Shown: positions 26,504 through 36,153 of the stretch, in pieces | How the letters are laid out: every line of letters starts with the position of its first letter | Position numbering within the stretch: the first letter of the stretch is position 1 | DNA from: Planococcus lenghuensis | Lineage (GTDB): Bacteria; Bacillota; Bacilli; Bacillales_A; Planococcaceae | Length of the DNA: 64,000 nt | Direction of reading: 5' to 3' | Assembly (NCBI RefSeq): GCF_001999905.1 | Contig: NZ_CP019640.1 | Span: forward strand, 214,501 to 278,500 | The notes under the pieces: model-generated | Told to the model about the DNA's origin: nothing | Databases searched by the model: none | The model's input: the letters and a program-made list of their open reading frames with translations, nothing else | Program-made: the position numbers and the translations under genes

Positions 26504-27198
26504 GTGCGGAAATGCTGATTGCGATTGCTTCACTTATCGGAACAATCCTTATTTATCTGGCATGCAGCCGGCTGTATATGAAAATTCCGTTGCCTATCCT
26601 CCATCCGGTTCTGTCTTCGGTGGCAGTACTGGTCCTGCTGTTGATTGGGCTGGATGTTCCATATGAGACCTATATGGCCGGCGCACGCTGGATCGATGCG
26701 TTGCTGGGTCCTGCCGTTGTCGCACTTGCTTATCCGCTATATACACAGCGCAAACTTTTGGTGCGGTACTGGAAATCGGTACTCAGTGCTGTTTTTGCAA
26801 GTCTGCTCGCCGGACTGGGATCTATTTATGTATTTGCTGTGTTCGCAGGAATTGAGCAGCAGGTGCTGATGTCGCTATTTCCAAAATCCATCACTACGCC
26901 GGTTGCTATCCAAGTGAGCGCAACATTGGAAGGGATTCCTTCCATGACAGTTGCTTTTGTCATGACTGCCGGTTTCACAGGCGCGATTATCGGCCCGGCT
27001 GTCCTGCAGGTTGCCCGGGTCCGGAGTGAAGCAAGCAAAGGCCTGGCTCTCGGCAGTGCCTCGCACGGAGTGGGGTTGACGAAAGCGGCTGAACTCGGAG
27101 ATCGGCCGCTGTCCATGGGTTCTGTTGCCATGACCTTAAGCGCCATATTCGGTGCAGGTGTGATTCCATTCATCATCTATTTATTTACAGCAAGTTAA
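26500..27198 (+). CDS. lrgB: LrgB/CidB family membrane protein
   Basis: The 232-residue polytopic protein carries the LrgB hallmarks PKSITTPVAIQVSATLEGIP and ASHGVGLTKAAELGDRP, with six to eight membrane segments. It is translationally coupled to lrgA (ATGA overlap). An LLM oxidoreductase gene follows after 24 bases and may be cotranscribed. Confidence 0.85.
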   Translation: MSAEMLIAIASLIGTILIYLACSRLYMKIPLPILHPVLSSVAVLVLLLIGLDVPYETYMAGARWIDALLGPAVVALAYPLYTQRKLLVRYWKSVLSAVFASLLAGLGSIYVFAVFAGIEQQVLMSLFPKSITTPVAIQVSATLEGIPSMTVAFVMTAGFTGAIIGPAVLQVARVRSEASKGLALGSASHGVGLTKAAELGDRPLSMGSVAMTLSAIFGAGVIPFIIYLFTAS

Positions 27199-27222
27199 CC
27201 AGAACAAGGAGTGAATGATATA

Positions 27223-28221
27223 ATGACAAAACGGTTTAAGGGAATTCCGCTGTCTGTCCTGGACTTGGCATCCATTAATGCGGGCAGCAATGCAAGTGAA
27301 TCATTTAAGAGAAGCGCTGAACTGGCGCGCCGCACAGAACAGCTGGGCTTTCATCGGTATTGGGTGGCTGAACATCATAATATGCCGGGAATCGCAAGTT
27401 CAGCGACATCTGTGCTGATCGGCCATATTGCCGGTGCGACAAGCCATATCCGCGTCGGATCAGGCGGCATTATGTTGCCGAATCATGCTCCGCTGGTGAT
27501 CGCAGAGCAATTCGGCACCTTGGAAGCCATGTATCCGGGCCGCATCGATCTTGGACTGGGCCGGGCACCGGGGAGTGATCAGGCAACCGCATATGCGCTT
27601 CGCCGGACGCTGCATAGCAGCGCTGACCAATTTCCGGAACAAGTGGAAGAACTGGAAGGCTATTTCGCCGGGACGGAGCGTGTTCATGCTTTCCCGGGTG
27701 AAGGAGCGAACGTGCCAATCTGGCTTCTTGGCTCGAGCGGCTTCAGTGCACAGCTGGCGGCAGTAAAAGGGCTGCCGTTTGCATTTGCCAGCCATTTCTC
27801 GCCGGATTATACGATGCAGGCCCTGCAGTTGTATCGTCAGAATTTTAAACCATCTGACATGCTTCAGGAACCATACGCCATGGTCGGGGTGAATGCGATT
27901 GCATCGGAGACTGAAGAACGGGCCCAAGTGCTCGCCACCTCCCAGCAGCAGCAGATGTTCTCCCTGATGCGCGGCATGCCGGCACAGTTCCAGCCGCCGA
28001 TTGAGGATATCCAAGCAACCTGGACGGACCGGGAACTGGCGATTTTCCGGCAGACATTAAATTCGGAAGCCACACTGGTCGGCACACCGGATCAGGTTGA
28101 ACAGAAACTCAGCAATTTCCTGGCAAAGACAGAGGCGGATGAAGTCATCGTAAACTCTGCTGTCTTTCATCAGGAGGAACGTCTCCAATCATATGAATAT
28201 ATCGCTGAAATGATGGATTAA
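27223..28221 (+). CDS. LLM-class flavin-dependent oxidoreductase (YvbT type)
   Basis: The 332-residue luciferase-like protein has [40 protein letters not shown] and [20 protein letters not shown]. It is a paralogue of the gene at 7356-8354, in a different subgroup. Substrate unknown. I chose ATG 27223, 11 bases after AAGGAG; GTG 27211 touches that site. A terminator follows. Confidence 0.8.
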   Translation: MTKRFKGIPLSVLDLASINAGSNASESFKRSAELARRTEQLGFHRYWVAEHHNMPGIASSATSVLIGHIAGATSHIRVGSGGIMLPNHAPLVIAEQFGTLEAMYPGRIDLGLGRAPGSDQATAYALRRTLHSSADQFPEQVEELEGYFAGTERVHAFPGEGANVPIWLLGSSGFSAQLAAVKGLPFAFASHFSPDYTMQALQLYRQNFKPSDMLQEPYAMVGVNAIASETEERAQVLATSQQQQMFSLMRGMPAQFQPPIEDIQATWTDRELAIFRQTLNSEATLVGTPDQVEQKLSNFLAKTEADEVIVNSAVFHQEERLQSYEYIAEMMD

Positions 28222-28227
28222 CAGACG

Positions 28228-28255
28228 GCCCTGTGCATACTGCACGGGGCTTTTT
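28228..28255 (+). terminator. Intrinsic terminator
   Basis: GCCCTGTGCA pairs with TGCACGGGGC (28228-28250), with a three-base loop and TTTTT after it. Confidence 0.8.
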
Positions 28256-28361
28256 ATGTTTAGCCTCCGTAGAGGGCGGCCATTTGTATTTTCTGGTTAA
28301 CACCAGGGGATGAAACGGGTAAAGGAGAGTAGAACGGAAAGAGAGAAAGGAGATTGATAGT

Positions 28362-28934
28362 ATGGTCAGACTGGAACGGTTTGAGCGCGCGGATATCCCG
28401 CAGTTGCTCGAATGGATAAATTCCGAGAAACTTCTGCGCCAGTGGGGTGGCCCCGGGTTCACTTATCCACTGGACAAACAACAGCTGGATGGGTATGTAA
28501 TGAAGACGGAAAAGAAAAGCACGGATACCCTTGCTTATAAGGTCATCCGGGAAGCGGACGGAAAAGTAATCGGTCATATTTCGCTTGCCCGGATTAATAA
28601 CAGTCACCATTCAGCCCGCATCGGCCGGGTGCTGGTCGGAGATCCTGAAGTAAGAGGGCAGGGAACCGGCGAACAGATGATGCGGGAAATATTGCGTATT
28701 GCGTTTGATGAAATGGCCATGCATCGCGTCAGCCTGGGTGTGTTCGACTTTAATTCTCCAGCCATTGCCTGTTATGAGAAAGTGGGATTCATCAAAGAAG
28801 GATTGCTGCGGGACACCCTTTTTGTGGAAGGGGAGTATTGGAGTGCCTGGGAAATGAGCATGCTGGAAAATGAGTGGCGGGATAGGTATTCTAAAGTAAT
28901 GCATCCAGCCGCGGAGAGCGGCATTAAGGAGTGA
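28362..28934 (+). CDS. GNAT acetyltransferase
   Basis: The gene encodes 190 residues. ARIGRVLVGDPEVRGQGTGE is acetyl-CoA motif A, and SPAIACYEKVGFIKEGLLRD is the closing motif of RimJ/RimL-like enzymes. AAAGGAG lies before the ATG. The isoaspartyl methyltransferase gene starts six bases after its stop, so the two form an operon. Confidence 0.85.
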   Translation: MVRLERFERADIPQLLEWINSEKLLRQWGGPGFTYPLDKQQLDGYVMKTEKKSTDTLAYKVIREADGKVIGHISLARINNSHHSARIGRVLVGDPEVRGQGTGEQMMREILRIAFDEMAMHRVSLGVFDFNSPAIACYEKVGFIKEGLLRDTLFVEGEYWSAWEMSMLENEWRDRYSKVMHPAAESGIKE

Positions 28935-28940
28935 ACGGAT

Positions 28941-29522
28941 ATGACGAATCGAAATGAAGAGATTGCCGCATATTTCCGGAATATGGACCGCAGTTTTTTT
29001 ATGGATACGGATAAAGAGCTTGCACGTTTTGATGAAGCAATCCCGATCGGACACGGACAAACGATTTCACAGCCTTCACTCGTGCTGAAGATGACGCAGC
29101 TGCTGGATATAAAGCCGGATGCAAAGGTCCTGGAGATCGGTACCGGATCCGGATTTCAGACGGCTCTTTTAGCTGCTTTTTCAAAGCAAGTCTATACAGT
29201 CGAACGCGTGGAACCGCTGTATGAACGAGTGCAGGAGCGGCTCCGGGCAGCCGGATATGACAATATCCGCTTCAGACTCGGAGACGGAACGGATGGATGG
29301 GAAGACCATGCACCGTATGACAGGATTATGGTTACTGCTGCCGCTTCAATTGTTCCGCCTGCACTGATTCATCAGCTCGATGCCGGCGGGAAGATGCTGA
29401 TTCCGGTTGGAAGCCGGTTCATGCAGGAACTGCAGCTGATTGAAAAGGACAGGCAAGGAAATGTCCAGACGACCGTGTATGATCTTGTGCGGTTTGTGCC
29501 GCTCCGCGGCCAATATGAGTAA
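28941..29522 (+). CDS. pcm: Protein-L-isoaspartate O-methyltransferase
   Basis: The 193-residue SAM-dependent enzyme repairs isoaspartyl residues in aged proteins. It has the PCMT signature IGHGQTISQP, motif I VLEIGTGSGFQTA, and the post-motifs YDRIMVTAAA and GGKMLIPVG. A protein-repair role in stress or stationary phase fits the family. It is cotranscribed with the upstream acetyltransferase. Orthologues are patchy in Bacillota. Confidence 0.85.
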   Translation: MTNRNEEIAAYFRNMDRSFFMDTDKELARFDEAIPIGHGQTISQPSLVLKMTQLLDIKPDAKVLEIGTGSGFQTALLAAFSKQVYTVERVEPLYERVQERLRAAGYDNIRFRLGDGTDGWEDHAPYDRIMVTAAASIVPPALIHQLDAGGKMLIPVGSRFMQELQLIEKDRQGNVQTTVYDLVRFVPLRGQYE

Positions 29523-29583
29523 GGACGGACCAAAGAGTGATTGTTATCAACACATCCAACCGGGAATACCTTATCATTGCATG

Positions 29584-29610
29584 AGACTGCGTTTAAGCAG
29601 TCTTTTTTTA
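29584..29610 (+). terminator. Intrinsic terminator
   Basis: AGACTGC pairs with GCAGTCT (29584-29603), followed by a run of seven T. Confidence 0.75.
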
Positions 29611-29663
29611 CTCCATAAAAATTCTGTAAATAGATTGAAAGTTAACTTGTAATTCAAAAAAAG

Positions 29664-29692
29664 AACATCTATACTTTTTTTATAAAGATGTT
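29664..29692. promoter_or_regulatory. Inverted repeat upstream of acyl-CoA dehydrogenase gene
   Basis: AACATCT (29664-29670) and AGATGTT (29686-29692) flank an AT-rich 15-base spacer, 40 bases before the start codon. A TetR-family regulator is encoded in the same operon, so this is a candidate operator; direct evidence is lacking. Confidence 0.35.
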
Positions 29693-29731
29693 TAAATTTT
29701 CACGAATCTTTTTAGCTGAGGAGGAAAATCT

Positions 29732-30940
29732 ATGTTAAAAGAGTTATCACCAAAAGCGGAAGAGCTTCAGCATAAATTGATCCGATTTATGGAAGCGTAC
29801 ATTTATCCGAACGAGCGCATTGTTGAAGAGCAGTTAAATGCTGCCGGAAACCGGTGGACCATTCCGCCGATCATTGAAGAATTGAAAGAGAAAGCCCGGG
29901 CAGAGGGGCTGTGGAATTTGTTTTTGGACAATCCGGCTTACGGGCCGGGTTTATCCAATTATGATTATGCGCATCTCTGTGAAATCATGGGTCGCTCACT
30001 GATTGCACCTGAAATTTTCAATTGCAATGCTCCGGACACAGGCAATATGGAAGTGCTTGTGAAATACGGGACAGCCGAACAGAAAGAACGCTGGCTCGAG
30101 CCGCTGCTCCAAGGGGAAATCCGTTCTTGTTTTTCGATGACAGAACCTGATGTTGCTTCATCCGATGCCACGAATATTCAGGGAAGTATTGTCCGTGATG
30201 GAGATGAATACATAATTAATGCAAAAAAATGGTGGACTTCCGGCGCAATGGACCCGCGCTGTGAAATTGCGATCGTCATGGGTAAGACAAACCCGGATGC
30301 GCCGAAGCACCAGCAGCAGTCGATGATCCTGGTTCCATTCGATACGCCCGGCGTTGAAGTGAAACGGCATTTGCCGGTTTTCGGGTATGATCATGCGCCG
30401 CATGGCCATGCGGAAGTACATTATACGGATGTGCGTGTGCCTGTATCAAATATGTTGCTGGGTGAAGGCAGGGGCTTTGAAATTGCTCAAGGACGGCTGG
30501 GACCAGGAAGAATTCATCATTGCATGCGGGCGATCGGAGCAGCGGAACGCGCACTTGAGCTAATGTGCAGCCGGGCTGAAGAACGGTATGCATTCGGTTC
30601 TTCGCTGGCGGAAAAAGGTGTCATCCGTGAAACAATCGCTGAAAGCCGGATTGAGATTGAACAAGCCCGGCTCCTGACATTGCATGCAGCTCATGCAATC
30701 GATACCGTCGGTGCGAAAGCTGCCCGGAAAGAAATTGCGATGATTAAAATCGCAGCACCCCGGGTATCGCTGAACGTATTGGACCGGGCAATTCAAGTGT
30801 TTGGTGGAGCAGGCGTATCAGAAGACTTTCCGCTTGCAGCCCATTGGGTCAATGCCCGGACGCTGCGGTTAGCGGATGGACCTGATCAGGTCCATTTGCG
30901 GGATATCGGCCGGCTCGAGCTGAAGGAGCAGCAGAAGTGA
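29732..30940 (+). CDS. Acyl-CoA dehydrogenase family protein (ACAD10/11-like)
   Basis: The 402-residue FAD enzyme introduces a trans double bond into an acyl-CoA. Signatures are [17 protein letters not shown] (FAD binding), [13 protein letters not shown], and the C-terminal [17 protein letters not shown] and [16 protein letters not shown]. The WWTSGA variant and length resemble the ACAD10/11 and FadE-like branch. AGGAGG lies before the ATG. The TetR gene overlaps its stop. Confidence 0.85.
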   Translation: MLKELSPKAEELQHKLIRFMEAYIYPNERIVEEQLNAAGNRWTIPPIIEELKEKARAEGLWNLFLDNPAYGPGLSNYDYAHLCEIMGRSLIAPEIFNCNAPDTGNMEVLVKYGTAEQKERWLEPLLQGEIRSCFSMTEPDVASSDATNIQGSIVRDGDEYIINAKKWWTSGAMDPRCEIAIVMGKTNPDAPKHQQQSMILVPFDTPGVEVKRHLPVFGYDHAPHGHAEVHYTDVRVPVSNMLLGEGRGFEIAQGRLGPGRIHHCMRAIGAAERALELMCSRAEERYAFGSSLAEKGVIRETIAESRIEIEQARLLTLHAAHAIDTVGAKAARKEIAMIKIAAPRVSLNVLDRAIQVFGGAGVSEDFPLAAHWVNARTLRLADGPDQVHLRDIGRLELKEQQK

Positions 30941-31560
30941 CGAGAAAATTAAGCATGACAAGGTGGGACAACGGGATGAGTCTGAGAGAAAAGAAAGTAG
31001 CCAAAAGGCGGGAAGATATTCTTCGGTCAGCCAGTCTTGTCATCGCTAAGCGGGGATTCCAGCATGCCACGATGGAAGATATCGCAGGGGAATTGCTGAT
31101 GACGAAGGGCTCACTTTATTATTATTTTAAAAATAAGCAGGACCTCTTGTTTCATTGCCATAATCTGATTCTGTCCAAAGCTCTCCAGATGATGGAAGAG
31201 ATCAAGACGGAGGATATTTCCGCAAAAGAGAAAGTCGAAAAAGCGATCAGAGGACATGTGGCAATTGCAATTGAAGAGAAAGAAATTTTTAACCTGATCA
31301 TCCGACCGGAACAAATCTTCTCAGAAGAGCATATCGAGCTGATCATCGAAAAACGGAATCGTTATACCGATTATTTTGACCAGTTTATCGAAGAAGGAAT
31401 CCAAAACGGAGAATTTACGCTGAAACAGAAAAAAATGGCCCGTATGATGATTCTTGGGGCCGTCAATTGGACGCAAGTCTGGTATTCCGATTCCGGTGAG
31501 TTTGATAAAGAAGAGCTGCAGAATATTTATGCTGACAGCTTAACCCGCATTTTACTTTAA
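30937..31560 (+). CDS. TetR/AcrR-family transcriptional regulator
   Basis: The protein has up to 207 residues. An N-terminal helix-turn-helix ([20 protein letters not shown], then [15 protein letters not shown]) is followed by a helical ligand-binding domain. GTG 30937 overlaps the upstream stop (GTGA) and has AAGGAG eight bases before it, implying coupled translation. ATG 30976 (MSLREKK) is an alternative with AAGGTGG upstream and gives a more usual N-terminus. Cotranscription with an acyl-CoA dehydrogenase suggests control of fatty-acid degradation by an acyl-CoA ligand. Confidence 0.8.
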   Translation: MTRKLSMTRWDNGMSLREKKVAKRREDILRSASLVIAKRGFQHATMEDIAGELLMTKGSLYYYFKNKQDLLFHCHNLILSKALQMMEEIKTEDISAKEKVEKAIRGHVAIAIEEKEIFNLIIRPEQIFSEEHIELIIEKRNRYTDYFDQFIEEGIQNGEFTLKQKKMARMMILGAVNWTQVWYSDSGEFDKEELQNIYADSLTRILL

Positions 31561-31563
31561 AAG

Positions 31564-31600
31564 ACCGCTGTTCCAGGCAGGAACAGCGGTTTCATTTTTT
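31564..31600 (+). terminator. Intrinsic terminator
   Basis: ACCGCTGTTC pairs with GAACAGCGGT (31564-31590), followed by a T-rich tail. Confidence 0.75.
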
Positions 31601-31608
31601 GCTGTGGA

Positions 31609-32640
31609 TCACAGCTGCTGAAAAGCTGATTTGACTGCTCCGAGAAATTGTTCGATATCTGTTTCTGTTGTATCAAACGATGTAACAAGCCGGATGGTAT
31701 GCTGATCTGCATCCCACAGGGCAAAGGCGTATTGCTGCTGCAGGTAGGCAATCACAGGCTCAGGAAGTGAAACGAAAACAGCGTTAGACTCGACGGGTTG
31801 TGAAAAGCGGGCTTGCGGATACTGCTCCAGTCCTTCGGCCAGCAGTGCTGCCATCCGATTTGCCTGGCGGGCATTGCGGAGCCAAAGGCCATCTGTCAGC
31901 AGCCGGTCAAACTGCGCGGCGATGAAGCGCAGTTTTGAGCCCAGCTGCATGCTCTGTTTCCGGATATACTTTAATTCGGTATATAATTCTTCCCGGAAGC
32001 AGACGATTGCTTCACCGATCATCAGGCCATTTTTAGTTCCGCCGAATGACAGCATATCCACGCCGGCATCAGCTGTCATCTCCTGCAGGCTGCAGTTTAA
32101 ATGGGCCGCAGCGTTGCTGATGCGAGCCCCGTCCACATGGACATACAAACCGTGCCGGTGGCAGAATGATGTGATTTCTTTGATCTCATTAATCGAATAG
32201 ACGGTTCCGAGTTCCGTACATTGGGAAATCGTCACAGCTTTCGGCTGACTCCGGTGCTGTGAGCCAATATGCCGCAATTGCTGCCGGATTTGGGCAACAG
32301 TCAATTTACCATCGGCTGAAGGAACTGTGAGAAGTTTCCCGCCGATCAGCCCTTCTGCAGCTCCGCCTTCGTCCATATGTACATGAGCACCTTCTGTGCA
32401 GATGATCGCTTGGTGTGAACGGACCATCGCTTTAAGTGCCACGACGTTTGCTCCGGTGCCGTTGAAAACGAAAAGTGGTTTACTGTCCGCGCCGAAATGC
32501 TCGTTGAATCGCCAGGCAGCCTGCTCAGTCAGCTGATCATCGCCATATGCGGGCGCATGCCCTGCGTTAGCGGCCTGGATTGCTTCCAGTATCGCCGGGT
32601 GAATGCCGGAATTATTATCGCTTGCAAACATTTTTTTCAT
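31609..32640 (-). CDS. Low-specificity L-threonine aldolase
   Basis: The 343-residue PLP enzyme cleaves threonine or allo-threonine to glycine and acetaldehyde. Signatures are SDNNSGIHPAILEAI, FNGTGANVVALKAM, YVHVDGARISNAAA and the PLP lysine in MLSFGGTKNGLM. The start at 32640 follows GGAGGGG; the frame runs 76 codons further upstream without a start signal or family similarity. Confidence 0.85.
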   Translation of the reverse strand: MKKMFASDNNSGIHPAILEAIQAANAGHAPAYGDDQLTEQAAWRFNEHFGADSKPLFVFNGTGANVVALKAMVRSHQAIICTEGAHVHMDEGGAAEGLIGGKLLTVPSADGKLTVAQIRQQLRHIGSQHRSQPKAVTISQCTELGTVYSINEIKEITSFCHRHGLYVHVDGARISNAAAHLNCSLQEMTADAGVDMLSFGGTKNGLMIGEAIVCFREELYTELKYIRKQSMQLGSKLRFIAAQFDRLLTDGLWLRNARQANRMAALLAEGLEQYPQARFSQPVESNAVFVSLPEPVIAYLQQQYAFALWDADQHTIRLVTSFDTTETDIEQFLGAVKSAFQQL

Positions 32641-32716
32641 CGGTTCCCCTCCTCTTATATTCATTGTAAGCGAACAACATTTTCGATAGGGCAATAAAGG
32701 GCAGAATTTCCCGGAA

Positions 32717-32739
32717 ATTTTCTGATTTATACAGAAAAT
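32717..32739. promoter_or_regulatory. Inverted repeat between divergent genes
   Basis: ATTTTCTG (32717-32724) and CAGAAAAT (32732-32739) form a perfect 8-bp dyad with a seven-base spacer, 77 bases before the hydroxyacid oxidase gene. It could be an operator for either divergent gene. No regulator is known. Confidence 0.35.
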
Positions 32740-32816
32740 ATTCAGAAAAATCTTACTCCGGTGGCAGGAAATGATAAAATAAGTGCGAAGATAGCAATGG
32801 AGAGGGAGGGGAATGT

Positions 32817-33980
32817 ATGACGAATTTCGGGAACCAAGTCCAGTTCGAGATTTACCGGACCATGACAAACCCGGCGCCGGAACGCCTGCCGGTCAGTTAC
32901 GAAGAGTGGGAACGGCGGGCCCGGGGCATATTAGAGGACGGACCGTATTATTATATCGCCGGAGGAGCTGGCAGCGGTCAGACAATGAACAAGAACCGGG
33001 CAGCTTTCGACTGCCGGAGCCTGATTCCCCGAATGCTGAAAAACGTGGAAGACCGGGACTTAAGCATTGAGCTGTTCGGTCAGCGATATGAATTTCCGGT
33101 ACTACAAGCACCAGTGGGCGTCCAGTCTATCATCCACCAGGACGGAGAACTAGCATCAGCGCGAGCATGTGCAGCATTGAAGGTGCCTTATATCACAAGT
33201 TCGGCTTCATCCGTACCTATGGAAGCGGTTGGGGAAGCGATGGGAAATGCACCGAGATGGTTTCAATTGTATTGGAGTAAGGATCCTGATATTACAGCCA
33301 GTTTTCTGCAAAGAGCAGAAGCGTCCGGTCATTCTGCCATCGTAGTGACACTTGATACACCAATGATGGCATGGCGGGAATACGATCTGAAAAATGTTTA
33401 TTTGCCTTTCTTAGTGGGAGAAGGGGTAGGGAATTACTTAACAGATCCGGCCTTTCTTGCAAAGCTTGAAAAATCGCCCCAGGAAGACCCACAAGCAGCG
33501 ATCATGCATTGGACGCAGGTTTTCGGCAATGCCGGACTGACATGGGAAGATTTGGCGTTTTTACGCAAGCATACCAAATTGCCGATTTTACTGAAAGGAA
33601 TTCTGCACCCGGATGATGCCCGACTTGCAATAGAGCATGGGGCTGACGGTATCATCGTCTCCAATCATGGCGGCAGGCAAGTGGACGGTGCAACCGGTGC
33701 GCTGGATGCCCTGCCAGTAGTTTGTGAAGCGGTCAAAGGAGAAGTGCCTGTTCTGATGGACAGCGGAATCCGCCGGGGAGCGGATGTCATTAAAGCGCTG
33801 GCTCTCGGTGCAAAGGCCGTGCTGGTCGGCCGACCGACAATGTATGGACTGGCGGTAGCCGGAGAAGAAGGGGTCAGGGAAGTGCTCCGGAATCTAATCG
33901 CAGATACGGATATCACACTGGCCCTGACAGGGGAATGCGCAGTGCGGCAACTTTCCCGGTCGGTGCTGTCAGGAAAATAA
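32817..33980 (+). CDS. FMN-dependent alpha-hydroxy-acid oxidase (lactate 2-monooxygenase-like)
   Basis: The 387-residue FMN barrel enzyme oxidises an L-2-hydroxy acid, probably lactate. YYYIAGGAGSGQTMNKNRAA is the N-terminal FMN-binding start, YITSSASSVPMEAV and WFQLYWSKD are core motifs, and SNHGGRQVDGATGALDAL contains the catalytic His and substrate Arg. DSGIRRGADVIKALALGA binds the FMN phosphate. The length and N-terminus resemble lactate 2-monooxygenase more than lactate oxidase. GGAGGGG lies before the ATG, and a thioesterase gene follows after 13 bases. Confidence 0.85.
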   Translation: MTNFGNQVQFEIYRTMTNPAPERLPVSYEEWERRARGILEDGPYYYIAGGAGSGQTMNKNRAAFDCRSLIPRMLKNVEDRDLSIELFGQRYEFPVLQAPVGVQSIIHQDGELASARACAALKVPYITSSASSVPMEAVGEAMGNAPRWFQLYWSKDPDITASFLQRAEASGHSAIVVTLDTPMMAWREYDLKNVYLPFLVGEGVGNYLTDPAFLAKLEKSPQEDPQAAIMHWTQVFGNAGLTWEDLAFLRKHTKLPILLKGILHPDDARLAIEHGADGIIVSNHGGRQVDGATGALDALPVVCEAVKGEVPVLMDSGIRRGADVIKALALGAKAVLVGRPTMYGLAVAGEEGVREVLRNLIADTDITLALTGECAVRQLSRSVLSGK

Positions 33981-33993
33981 GGAGGATTGTTTT

Positions 33994-34416
33994 TTGTATA
34001 AGACAGTAATTACACCAAGAGTATCAGAGACTGATGGAGTCGGGCATATTAACAACACGGTTCTGCCGGTCTGGTTCGAGGCAGGCCGGAACCCGATTTT
34101 CAGTCTCTTTACACCGGACCACGATTTCAGCCGTTGGAAAATGGTGATCGTAAAAACAACGCTTGAATTCATGAAACAAATTTATTTCGGACAAGACGTG
34201 GAAATCCAAATAACTGTTAAGAAAATCGGTAACAGCAGTCTGGAACTCTATGAAGAGCTTTATCAGCAAGGAATATTATGTGCAAGGAACTCGGCAGTAT
34301 ACGTTAATTATGACTTGGCTAAACAGGCGGCCGAACGCATACCGGATCATATTCGGGCAGCGCTGTCTGCGCATTTATGCAAGGAATCTGCCATGGAAAA
34401 AGAGAAACTGAGCTGA
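33994..34416 (+). CDS. Hotdog-fold acyl-CoA thioesterase (4HBT/YneP-like)
   Basis: The gene encodes 140 residues with the 4-hydroxybenzoyl-CoA thioesterase pattern VSETDGVGHINNTVLPVWFE, where the Asp is catalytic. It starts at TTG 33994, eight bases after GGAGG. It is in an operon with the hydroxyacid oxidase gene. Physiological substrate unknown. Confidence 0.8.
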   Translation: MYKTVITPRVSETDGVGHINNTVLPVWFEAGRNPIFSLFTPDHDFSRWKMVIVKTTLEFMKQIYFGQDVEIQITVKKIGNSSLELYEELYQQGILCARNSAVYVNYDLAKQAAERIPDHIRAALSAHLCKESAMEKEKLS

Positions 34417-34443
34417 ACATGGATGAAAAAATGAGAAATTGGA

Positions 34444-34478
34444 AAAGGGATATTCGCATAGCGCGAATACCCCTTTAT
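34444..34478 (+). terminator. Intrinsic terminator
   Basis: AAAGGGATATTCGC pairs, with one bulge, with GCGAATACCCCTTT around a short loop. Confidence 0.7.
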
Positions 34479-34777
34479 GAACTAAGATAACAAATTCTTA
34501 TTGAAACATGTTGTTCACCCCGAATATGGGGAATAATTTCCTTTGAAAGTGTGGACTTTCAATGCCGCGGTCATTGTCCACTGGATGTATTCTAACTTAA
34601 GCAACGCAAACCCTGCCTGCTTTTGCGTCCTTGCGGCCCTTTAGCCGCGCCAGTGTGAATAAGTGTCTTCAAAAACATATAGCAGATGCCAGAATTTCAA
34701 CGTTCATCTGTTACCTCAATAAGTTAGAATTATAACACTTGATGCAAAAACATGCAATCGAAAAGGAGCAGGAGGAA
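34479..34777 (+). other. Gene-free, hairpin-rich leader of dsdA
   Basis: No gene is seen. The stretch has several local inverted repeats: ACGCAAA/TTTGCGT near 34603, GCGGC/GCCGC near 34634, GAAAGT/ACTTTC near 34545 and CCCC/GGGG near 34518. It is much richer in hairpins than other gaps here. No known riboswitch consensus fits. It may be a structured leader or a decayed sequence. Confidence 0.3.
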
Positions 34778-36103
34778 GTGAGAAAAACAGAACTGGAACA
34801 GTATATGCAACAAAATCCACTAGTAGCCGATTTGATGGAATTGAATGAAGTCAACTGGCTGAACCCTAACCGAAAGCTAACAGCAGAAGCGGGACCATTT
34901 GCAGTGAGCAGGGAAGATATGCAAAAAGCGGAAGCGGTATGGCGGCGATTTGCGCCATACTTTAAAAAAGCGTTTCCTGAAACAGCTTCAACAGATGGAA
35001 TCATTGAATCGCCGCTGCGTGAAATTCCGCAAATGAAAGCAGAACTGGAAAGGTATGCAGGAGAGACATTTGAGGGACGGTATTACCTGAAGTGTGATCA
35101 TGACCTGCCGGTTGCCGGATCGATTAAAGCGCGGGGCGGAGTTTATGAAGTATTATGTCATGCAGAGCAATTGGCGCTTGAAGCCGGATTGCTGGCAGAA
35201 GAGGATACCTATGAAAAATTCACCTCGTCTGAATTTCGGGAGTTTTTCAGCAATCATGCCATTGGTGTAGGTTCAACCGGTAATCTGGGTTTAAGCATTG
35301 GTATAATCAGTGCGGCGCTCGGTTTTCATGTAACAGTTTATATGTCTGCAGATGCTAAAGAGTGGAAAAAAGAACTGCTTCGGAAGAAAGGTGCGGAGGT
35401 TATCGAGTTTGAAGGCGATTTTGGAGAGGCGATTAAAGAAGGAAGAAATCGCACACTTGCAGATGACAAGGCATATTTTGTCGACGATGAGAAATCCCGG
35501 AAATTGTTTCTCGGCTATAGTACGGCCGCTTTTCGCCTACAGCAGCAACTTGAGTCAGAACATATCCGTGTTAGTGCAGATCAGCCGTTGTTTGTCTATT
35601 TGCCGTGCGGTGTAGGAGGTTCTCCGGGCGGCATTACATTCGGCTTGAAACAATTGTTCGGAGACGCTGTTCATTGCTTTTTCGTTGAACCGACGCATTC
35701 CCCAGCCATGCTCATCGGCCTTGCAACCGGAAAGATGAATGAGGTCAGTGTACAGGATTTCGGAATCGATAATAAGACAGAGGCTGATGGATTAGCCGTC
35801 GGCCGGCCATCAGCTCTCGCTTCCCCAATATGCAAAGATTTAATCAGCGGCATTTGGACAATCGCTGACGCTGAATTGTACCGGCTCCTGGCGCTTTTGG
35901 CTGATAGTGAAGATCTATTCATAGAGCCATCAGCAGCATCAGGATTGGCGGGTCCCTTAAAAGTGAAGGCGGCCGGTTATGCGGAACAGCTCCAGCTGAG
36001 TATGGAAAATGCAGTCCACATTGTCTGGGCAACAGGCGGTTCTTTTGTGCCGGAAGATGAAATGTCGGCTTTTTATGCAAAAGGAAAAGCACTGCTGGGA
36101 TAA
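34778..36103 (+). CDS. dsdA: D-serine ammonia-lyase
   Basis: The 441-residue PLP enzyme converts D-serine to pyruvate and ammonia. The PLP lysine is in LPVAGSIKARGGVYEVL, the glycine loop is GVGSTGNLGLSIGI, and YLPCGVGGSPGGITFGL and FFVEPTHSPAML follow as in Escherichia coli DsdA (442 residues). I chose GTG 34778: AAGGAG is nine bases upstream and the N-terminus then aligns with the E. coli enzyme. The frame opens at TTG 34739 but has no ribosome-binding site there. No dsdC or dsdX is adjacent. Confidence 0.9.
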   Translation: MRKTELEQYMQQNPLVADLMELNEVNWLNPNRKLTAEAGPFAVSREDMQKAEAVWRRFAPYFKKAFPETASTDGIIESPLREIPQMKAELERYAGETFEGRYYLKCDHDLPVAGSIKARGGVYEVLCHAEQLALEAGLLAEEDTYEKFTSSEFREFFSNHAIGVGSTGNLGLSIGIISAALGFHVTVYMSADAKEWKKELLRKKGAEVIEFEGDFGEAIKEGRNRTLADDKAYFVDDEKSRKLFLGYSTAAFRLQQQLESEHIRVSADQPLFVYLPCGVGGSPGGITFGLKQLFGDAVHCFFVEPTHSPAMLIGLATGKMNEVSVQDFGIDNKTEADGLAVGRPSALASPICKDLISGIWTIADAELYRLLALLADSEDLFIEPSAASGLAGPLKVKAAGYAEQLQLSMENAVHIVWATGGSFVPEDEMSAFYAKGKALLG

Positions 36104-36153
36104 GTGGGCTGCTGCACATCAGGAAATAAGACTTGAAAGGAGGAGAAAAGAAC

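Noticed and set aside
34590-34660. Minus-strand sequence resembling part of the cyclic-di-GMP (GEMM) riboswitch (GGACGCAAA)
   Set aside because: Only a short core match. The flanking stems and the GGCAAACC part are absent, and no gene lies downstream on that strand.
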